Shown here: positions 57,046 to 64,000 of the stretch, piece after piece
Layout of the letters: each line of letters opens with the position of its first letter
Numbering within the stretch: the stretch's first letter is position 1
Assembly (NCBI GenBank): GCA_963669155.1
Contig: OZ022588.1
Span: 18,799,938 to 18,863,937, forward strand
Origin: Arbacia lixula
Lineage: Eukaryota; Echinodermata; Echinoidea; Arbacioida; Arbaciidae
Length of the DNA stretch: 64,000 nt
Direction: 5' to 3'
Notes under the pieces: generated by a model
Told to the model about the DNA's origin: nothing
Database searches by the model: none
What the model saw: only the letters and a program-made list of their open reading frames with translations
Made by a program: the position numbers and the translations under genes

Positions 57046-57597
57046 TTGGATAACATCAAACAGTTCACATTATTTTGAACTTGTGTGTATGATGGATTCA
57101 ATCGTACGTAAACGTAACTGTCTATTATTAAGAACCTTGAAAATATATACTCGAACCATTAATGGGCAGCAAAAAGAGAAAACAACAAGATTACAGTACA
57201 CCTGAAACTTGTAGTGCCATTACCTAATATTGGCAGCATTTATCATAATAGGTTGGGAAACGTTACTCTGTAGCGAAGCTATCTTCTACCTCAAGTCGGG
57301 ATGAATTGGCACAGCTTTCACCTTTGCACATGCCACACATACAGACATGTACAGTCAATAGGGATGTTCTTGCATGTGCATCTCCTAGTATTGCATCCAG
57401 TTTTGCAGTTACACCTGAATATCTTCGTCAACTTCTCTGGTGCAGCAGGGAGATACGTTTGTATTGGCAGCAATTGCCCACTTGTGATCTTCCAACCCTA
57501 TTCTTCTGGATTTAGATCTATGACAGTGTCCTTCCAAGTCTGAATCTGAAAGTACACTCGCAAGCTATGATACTGTGTAGCATCAGATGTTGGTGGC

Positions 57598-57643
57598 ACA
57601 TTTGTGTAGCCTAAGACATTAGTCTTAGGCTACACAAATGTGT
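57598..57643. repeat. Perfect 21-bp-arm palindrome inside the nuclease-like gene
   Basis: CACATTTGTGTAGCCTAAGA-C, four-base loop ATTA, then the exact complement. It lies where related proteins would need only a short linker before PPTS, so it looks like a templated inverted duplication of about 24 nt. Confidence 0.85.
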
Positions 57644-57651
57644 TGCTCTTA

Positions 57652-58590
57652 TACCCCTTTCACGCTGCTTTCCCCGGGGAACCACTGGTGAATTCACCGG
57701 TGAATCCAACTAGATGTCACCGGGGAAGATTCCTTTCACACTGGAGTACGCCATCCCGTTGAATTTCGTACGTGCTGTTGTGAACTTCACGTGTTGTGTG
57801 CACGTACGCGTACGCAGCTGTACAGCAAACGGCCGACCTACGCATTATAGCGGAAGTAGCTTCTCAGCGCACCTCCGCTCGCCATGCAGCTAGCGTATAG
57901 TCGTCGTAATTCTCGCAAAAAAAAAAAAAAACATCTTTGACTGTTTTTACCAGCTGTTATTAAAATATCGCGATTTCACTTCAACTGCGTACGGCTATAG
58001 TGAAATGGAGATGGAACTTTTCATGATTTCAGTGCTGTTTTAATTTGTATCAACTCGTGCTGTTCAGAAACCTAGGTACGCAGTTGTCAATATAATCGAT
58101 AACGAATACTGTCGCGAAGTAATTTGCAAACTGAAGTGAAGACAGGTGAAAAAAAAATCCAATGAGTACGCAGTGTCTACAAAGTACAAATTATCACAAA
58201 ACTATGTGCACATGTGCGAGTGCGTCAGTGCGACGGAAATTACACAACAACGTAGCTGGCGAATAAAAGCTTGCTATTGTTTGCAAGCACGTAGGAATCA
58301 CGTGGAAGCGCGCGAAATTGGGCATGATCGACCGGAAACAAAACATGACCTTTGATCTTTAATCTGCATTTTACCCGGTGATTCATCGAGACGCCCTTTC
58401 ATGCTAGACTTTCCCCGGGCACACCCGGGGAACACCCATTAGTTTACCCTGGACAATTCTAGGGTAAAATTTTTCGAAAATTTAATCGGAGGTACCCCGG
58501 GAGTTCCATCCGAGTTCCCTTTCACGCTGAGAGTTTCCCCAGGTGTACCCGGGTGTACCCGGGTAAAATCTCGCCAGCGTGAAAGGGGTA
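57652..58590. mobile_element. 939-bp Harbinger-type MITE with TTA target duplication
   Basis: Perfect 16-bp ends TACCCCTTTCACGCTG / CAGCGTGAAAGGGGTA, flanked by TTA at 57649-57651 and 58591-58593. Multiple CCCCGGGG/ACCCGGG motifs near both ends. It interrupts the minus-strand nuclease-like gene; removing it with one TTA rejoins the reading frame. Confidence 0.85.
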
Positions 58591-60175
58591 TTAGCCACCT
58601 TTTCACAGAAGCGTTTGCATCGCAGCTCATCTATGCTCTCATCTTTCTTGCCATTGTAGAGACAGATTAGGGCTTTCTCTCCTGCATACATGAAGTCTTC
58701 TTTTGTAGCACCTTCTTTTTTGGACACATCAGCAAATTCCTGGAAGTCAACATTCTTCTGGATTAGTTTCAGAGCAACTGGTTTACCTATTCCAAAAACC
58801 TGTTGATATTGAGTCGCATCCAAGCAAAGCATGTACAAAGAGAAGGCGGGAACATGTTTCCCTTCCCAAGACCGCTGTTGTCTTCTTTGTGTTCCACACC
58901 TTGTGCTCCCTCATGTTAGCCTTCAGTTCAGGTTTAAAGAAGAGATCCTTCTCAATTGCATCTCCATGGTAACACATCAGAATTAGCAGATCTGTATCAT
59001 TACCAATAAGGACAGTGTTGACTAGCTTGGCTGATTCTACCGCCGTGTTGGCAATTAGGACGTCTGCATCTCCTTTGGCATGAATGGTTGTATAGCCCGC
59101 CTTCCCAAGGAAAGAGCTAAGCATGTTGAGAAACCTTTGTTTGTTCAATTTGTTGCAGAGAAACTCATGTTTCTTCATCTTCAGCAAAGTTTCCTCTGTG
59201 AACAACACACTGGGCCCTTTGGAACTCCCAGTGCGCCTGCAGTGTGTAGCATCTTTGATGGCGGGCCCATCTTCATAGCCATCAAACACTATGGTTGCCT
59301 TTTCATATCGACTTCTCACATACCTAACACACATTTGACATATGCTCTGAAAGGTTTGACCTCTTGACCAGGGTAGACGTTGCAAGAGTGCACCACCATC
59401 GGTAATTATGATACTGTCACCGAAATGGTGCAACAGTTTACTTTTCATGTGTGTGAAACCATAGGCTGTAACCTCCAATCCCTGGAGAATTGTCTCCATC
59501 TTCTTGATCAAGTCTGTGATTGTTATTTGCTCATCATCATTTTCCTCCAAGTATTTAGCAACCAACAGGAATGCTTCATATCTTTCTGCTTCATTTGGTC
59601 TACCAAGCCGTTGTTTTTTTGCAGCATTACTTACTCCCGACGAGCATTGATGTGGAAGCTGTTTTCCGGTTCTGAAATTGACACTACAGATTTGATGATA
59701 CACTGCGTTGACTGCCACCAGATCCTGAGCAAATGCAATTCGGCTTGCAACTGACGTTGACCACTCGTCTTTTCTTTGTGCACATGAGTGTAAGACGGTA
59801 TCTTGAAACGCCATACTTCTCACAGTATGTACATCCATGCCGCCATGTTTCTTTTCATTGCAAGAAACAGACTCACCACAAAACAAGCAATTCTTGTCAA
59901 AATGGAATATTGGCGTTTCTGATCGAAGAGTACATGGTGAAGACGTATCTTGTTCCCTTGCTTTTTTCTTTTCCTTTGCAATGGTTCTTGGATGAGTGAA
60001 GATACGTCTACATTCGCTGTGTACTCGCTGACCTTGATAAGTTCTTATGGTACTTCCTTGCTGCTCACTGGCCCTGTTAATACTTTCACTCCCTTTCTCT
60101 TGTAAGGTTACAGAATCTGAGCGATCTTCACAACTCTTCTTGCAGAAAATGCACTCAGCCATAGCTCTCTGAAAG

Positions 60176-61266
60176 GGATTAGGCCATTTCCTGACCTACT
60201 TTTATCTGACCTAGTCTTTCTGACCCAGTTTTTTTGCCATTCACTCAGTACGGCCTCTGTTATTGGCTACTGTGCTAATGAATATTCAAGACTATGGTAT
60301 GGCTTGTCGAACATTCGCGCCGGCGCGGCCAAAGAGGCGCAATTTTTTCGAACATTCGCGCCGGCGCGCCCAAAGAGGCGGCCAGGAGGCGCAATTTTTT
60401 CGAACATTCGCGCCGGCGCGCCCAAAGAGGCGGCCAGGAGGCGCAATTTTTTTTTACATGCTAGCTCATAGACGCCAGAGCTTTTCACAGCTGAGAGAGA
60501 AATCCTTGCTCTCTGCAATCGGCCACAGCCTGCGAGAGCACGCTCATGCCGATATCAGCTGTTCCTTTGTACCATTGTATGTGGGTAATGAGTTAAAATA
60601 AGGACACTAGAAAACCTATTACTGTGCACAAATGCCATGTTGTGATAAAAAGTTGAGTAAATAGATATGTGTTTGTGTTTAATTATTTCATGTTTTCTAG
60701 GTTTTATTAGACTATTTATTATTTTTTTATCTGTCCCTCCCGACATGATGCTCTAAATCCCCTAGAACAAAATGGAATCTCCCGTCTCTTTTTCCCCAAA
60801 TCTCGCTAGAGAAAAAAATATTGGAGTCATCGACTGTTTGATAGGGGTGCATAATAAATTTCTACCAAAAATATTCCTTATTCCTGCGGGTGAATTGTGT
60901 ACGTATGTCGTCAATTTGTTTGCAATTTCACTCACCGACTGCCGTACTGCCATCATCCAGGCGCTCATCCAGGGATGTCAACGATGTACTGCGTGCGTGC
61001 GCTTCCAATTCTACACCTCGTACCTCAACCCTGCGCCGGCCATCTCATTGCCGCGCGCCTCCAGCTCACCAGCTCCTGGCGATGGCCGCCTCTTTGGCCG
61101 GCGCGACGTTCGACAAGCCATACCATAGTCTTGAATATTCATTAGTACAGTAGCCAATAACAGAGGCCGTCTCATGAAAACTGCCTCGTGTACAAAATGA
61201 ATGGCAAAAAAACTGGGTCAGAAAGACTAGGTCAGATTAAAAGTAGGTCAGGAAATGGCCTAACCC
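60176..61266. mobile_element. 1.09-kb long-TIR element with 9-bp target duplication (Mutator-like?)
   Basis: CTCTGAAAG at 60167-60175 and 61267-61275 flanks inverted ends of about 140 bp (left GGATTAGGCCATTTCCTGAC; the right end's complement GGGTTAGGCCATTTCCTGAC). These include TAATGAATATTCAAGACTAT and reach the GC-rich GAACATTCGCGCCGGC repeats. One arm has an extra segment of about 25 bases. Long TIRs with a 9-bp duplication fit Mutator-like elements. No transposase. Confidence 0.8.
60306..60455. repeat. GC-rich tandem repeat (about 53 bp x 2-3)
   Basis: CGAACATTCGCGCCGGCGCG followed by CCCAAAGAGGCGGCCAGGAG and GCGCAATTTTTT repeats, the first unit being shorter. Composition is strikingly unlike its AT-rich surroundings. 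Confidence 0.85.
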
Positions 61267-61275
61267 CTCTGAAAG

Positions 61276-62330
61276 TCATGAAAAGCAGACAGGAAACAAA
61301 CCACTGAAAGGTTCAAGACCACAAGTTACAATTTCATCAAATGGTTGAAGCTCAAATCATATCATGTTGATGTAATTTATTTCAAATTGCTTTTAAAAAT
61401 AAATTGTCCCCTTCTTTTAATCAATCACACAAAAAGTGAAGGTATATTGACATTTCATGTAGTACATGGTACAACATTAATTAAGTGAACGGAAGGAAGA
61501 AATGAAGGTAGAGACGGTGACATGAAGTAATATAACTATCCATACTCATCACAGTAAAACCATATCAGCATAAACAACTTAACTTAATCAAAGACACTTA
61601 TTCTCATCCACAAACAAATGCCAATGAATCAAACCAATTATCTTTACTCACCTTTTTTCATCAGACCATGACAGTCGAAAGAGGTGTTACACAAGTGGCA
61701 TCTCAGAATTACACTGACTGAGTAAAATCTATGTTTAATACGATGGTAAGTGGCATGATGATAGTAGTTAGAGCATGGCACAAGGTACCGTGTGCTTTCT
61801 GGAGGGCAGCATATTGTACAATGATATAGAGGCAGAGGTAGACATAATTGTTATCCCTATTTAGAATGTGATTTAATGCATCTTAACAAGTGAGGTATTG
61901 TTTCACTGACCTGGGTACATCTCACTGACCCAGGTCATGTCCAAAATGTGTAGATTACATTAATTGATAAGTATTTGTTCAAGGCTAATTGGTGGTACAC
62001 ATTAATAAAAAATAGTTTTCATTCTATAGAGAACATTTCCACATGTCAGTGTGGAAACGTATACCGCACACTCAACCATGTTGGCTTGAACCATGACATA
62101 CAAGTAGGGTATTATCGTGTAAATGTATAGTGCGATACATTGACTCTCTATCACTGTAACTGAATGATTTGCATATTATACAAATCAAATTCATCACATC
62201 CATCCTGAACAATGATTGTAATTCACGATAAAAGCATTTCAACACTTCCATTGCTTTAATAATGTACAATGACATAGGAACAACATAATTCTGTCTGTCT
62301 ACCACCACCCCCCCCCCCCCCCCCCATTTT
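61276..62330. other. Interior of the 7.2-kb element, nothing recognised; poly(C) tract
   Basis: No gene recognised. A run of about 20 C lies at 62306-62326. Confidence 0.4.
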
Positions 62331-62739
62331 GGGCATAATTATGCAAATTATGGAAATGTGATTTATTACAACTATTTGAAGAAGTGTTCATCATACTTCA
62401 CCATTGGTTCCAACACTTATATTGCTTTAACCAGCTACTTTTAAACAGCTACCTTTAAACATAGGAAAATCTTGATTTTCTTTTTTTTTCACATTTTCAT
62501 GGTTAATTTATGCTAATTATTTAAATTTGATTTATAAAATCCATTTAAAGGAGTGTCCATCATACTTCACTGACTATGAGACCATAGGTTCCAACACTTA
62601 CAATGCTTTAACTAGGTACTTATAAACAATAACATAGGAAAATCATGATTTTTCCTTGGCTTTTCACCCTTTTTTAGGGATAATTATGCAAATTATGCAA
62701 GTTAGCTCAGTCTTGTCAACTTGAAAATATTTCCATCTT

Positions 62740-62975
62740 CTTCACTGACCTCATAAACATTGGTTTGCACACTTAGATCGTTTTAATCGGGTACCTGGGT
62801 GCAAGAACATGTATTTTCCCTAATTCTTTTATATGACAAATACTAAGTTACATATTATGCAAATTTCATAGATTTCCCATGCTTGGATTTGGGGGGACTT
62901 TTTTTCTGGTTTTAGAGGACCATACTGAAATGAACTGCAGTGAAAAACTAAATGTTGCAATTAGTGTGAGGTTAC
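62740..62975. repeat. Right long inverted repeat (outer part)
   Basis: Complement of 55801-56030. Inward (62330-62740), degenerate repeats of about 170-180 bp carry ATTATGCAAATTATG and GGTTCCAACACTTA. Confidence 0.85.
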
Positions 62976-63005
62976 CCCCTTAAAATCGCTAGATTTACTG
63001 GACTA

Positions 63006-63911
63006 ATAGGTTTGTTTGTCGTTGATTGTTATCTAGAGATTTATGGTCTAAATGTATGCGCTGAATCAAGAAATTCACTAAAAAGTACAGTTAACAAGAT
63101 AACAGGGCCCATTTGCAATCAAAATCATCAAGAAACCTACCAATATCTATGCCCAAATAATCATTGGTGAGTGGCGACATCGTCTGCACCTCATGAGGTC
63201 CGATTCAGTATCAGGTCAGATAGGGACAGTCTTGATCCTCTGGGGAGCCGGACAGTGATAAATCTGCCAGGCTATACGGAGTTGTCGGGCTATACGGAGT
63301 TGTCGGTCCGGTCCGTGGGATGAACTTGGCTGGTTTCATGGATTGTGCAATCCACCTGGCTGGGCGGCTCTCATGGGGTAGATGCCGTACATCATAATGC
63401 AAGTGTTGAAACAGAGTTTTTGGCCTGAGCCTAGCCGCACTATTCTCGGTTCCGGCGTGTCGTCATTTGCCCTATATACACCGTGGAGACCGTTTCGTGG
63501 GTGAAAACAAAGGAGTTGCACTACAGCTTGCATCCAGTTCATTACGGTCCCACACATAGCGTTCGCTGATATAATGTGTTTGCGTTCATTGACATATATT
63601 AATGTGTACACAGTTTTGGAAAATGTATGTTGTAATCTTCTTATTGTATTTTAGAATCAAGATCAGATGTTCGGGCTTCGTAATTCCTGACTTGACTTGC
63701 TTGTCATGTTACTGAACAGTATCGGGCTCAGCTCCTGAAATTAGTTCACACACAAAAAAATAATTTACGTAAAATTCAGTACATGGGACTGATGTGGACT
63801 GTGAATCCTAGGTTGCGCAAGGCATCGTTTCTTTTAACTTTTGGCCAAAATATTGATTTGTGCAAATGGAAAATAATGACAACTTCGTAGTAAATAATAT
63901 CAAAATTGTAC
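63006..63911. other. Right-hand flank, nothing firm
   Basis: A CpG-richer part (63190-63560) holds a small direct repeat (GCTATACGGAGTTGTCGG twice at about 63271-63306) but no exon I can support. Confidence 0.35.
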
Positions 63912-64000
63912 CTGATAAGAAGTGTTCCGAGCAAACATACATATATTTTGACGATGGCTCCCATCTTTTCACCCGATTGCGTCCACCCATTTTTTTCCAC
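63912..64000 (-). CDS. THAP-domain exon, partial at window edge
   Basis: Minus strand encodes WKKMGGRNRVKRWEPSSKYM then YVCSEHFLSG and a donor (TCAG|GTACAA at 63912/63911). The basic-W-x-P...(V/L)CSEHF pattern is the second half of a C2CH zinc-coordinating THAP domain (CxxH = CSEH). The first cysteines would lie to the right of the window. THAP domains bind DNA in host transcription factors and in P-like transposases; which one cannot be told here. Confidence 0.65.

Larger units (their letters stand above)
57300..60162 (-). pseudogene. XPG/FEN1-like nuclease-fold protein of a mobile element, broken
   Basis: Minus strand, ATG at 60160-60162. N-terminus has paired Cys motifs (CIFCKKSC...HSECRRIF; CLFCGESVSC). 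The middle reads HEFLCNKLNKQRFLNMLSSF, then KGDADVLIANTAVESAKLV, VLIGNDTDLLILM and HALLGCDS...VFGIGKPVALKLI. These parallel the acidic DxD, DxD and GxD...GIGxxxA (H3TH) elements of XPG/FEN1 nucleases. A 1-nt frameshift lies near 58800. The frame is then split by a MITE (57652-58590) and resumes at 57648 with a stop in place of Gln, a palindrome, PPTSDATQYHSLRVYFQIQT, another stop, and a Cys-rich tail (RCNCKTGCNTRRCTC ... CGMCKGESCANS, second frameshift between). About 640 codons originally. Some Academ-type transposons are reported to carry XPG-like nucleases; assignment to them is inference. Confidence 0.8.
55778..63005. mobile_element. 7.2-kb long-inverted-repeat element carrying an XPG-like nuclease gene
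   Basis: The left side TAGTCCAGTCAAACTAGC (55778), then CCTCACACTAATTGCAACAT...TTCACTGCAGTTCATTTCA...GAAGAAGATGGA, is matched by the complement of the right side (62740-63005) over at least 230 bp with moderate divergence. Farther in, both sides hold degenerate subterminal repeats with ATGCAAATTA and CATGGTTAATTTAT. Inside lies a decayed minus-strand gene (57300-60162). Two younger elements are nested in it (57652-58590 and 60176-61266). No DDE transposase was recognised. Target duplication is unclear. Confidence 0.65.

Noticed and set aside
63211..63611. Minus-strand frames in CpG-richer DNA near the right edge
   Set aside because: No recognisable domain, and the region contains a small direct repeat; not supportable as a gene from sequence alone.

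Overview
The window is eukaryotic genomic DNA. It is AT-rich and intron-rich, full of degenerate transposable elements, and all splice junctions I placed are GT-AG. Repeat style (hairpin-capped repeats rich in GTCC and AGGTCA), intron sizes and gene content suggest a marine invertebrate deuterostome, perhaps an echinoderm. That assignment is inference; nothing here fixes the species.

Positions 1-33.5 kb: one plus-strand gene for a laminin chain. I place 25 coding exons from 2692 to the stop at 33511-33513. They sum to 5,478 nt, exactly 1,826 codons, with consistent phases. The first part of the LN domain and the signal peptide lie upstream of the window. Domain order is LN, LE modules, a beta-type LF (laminin IV type B) domain, LE modules, a gamma/alpha-type L4 (laminin IV type A) domain, a shortened LE block, then a gamma-like coiled coil of about 583 residues. 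LF and L4 in one chain is not the layout of any human beta or gamma chain and is the main protein-level novelty. The introns carry Helentron-like repeats, pogo-like and Harbinger-like elements, a fold-back element with a Penelope/hammerhead-like motif, a hAT transposase fragment, and a 76-bp minisatellite made from the gene's own exon 20/intron junction.

Positions 33.5-48 kb: probable 3' untranslated region and intergenic DNA. A 3.86-kb decayed PIF/Harbinger transposon (39238-43093) contains a fold-back MITE and a solo LTR, and it sits in one copy of a local duplication whose other copy keeps the empty site. A cluster of long palindromes follows (45.1-46.8 kb).

Positions 48.2-50.5 kb: two minus-strand exons encode the C-terminus of a short-chain dehydrogenase/reductase; upstream exons were not found. 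From 53.5 to 55.1 kb lies a 157-bp tandem array with strict periodicity, ending in a GTCC-type simple repeat and a hairpin.

Positions 55.8-63.0 kb: a 7.2-kb region bounded by long inverted repeats. It encloses a decayed minus-strand gene with an XPG/FEN1-like nuclease fold and Cys-rich ends. A Harbinger-type MITE (TTA duplication) broke this gene, and a long-TIR element with a 9-bp target duplication sits five bases before its start codon. The right edge (63912-64000, minus) holds part of a THAP domain.
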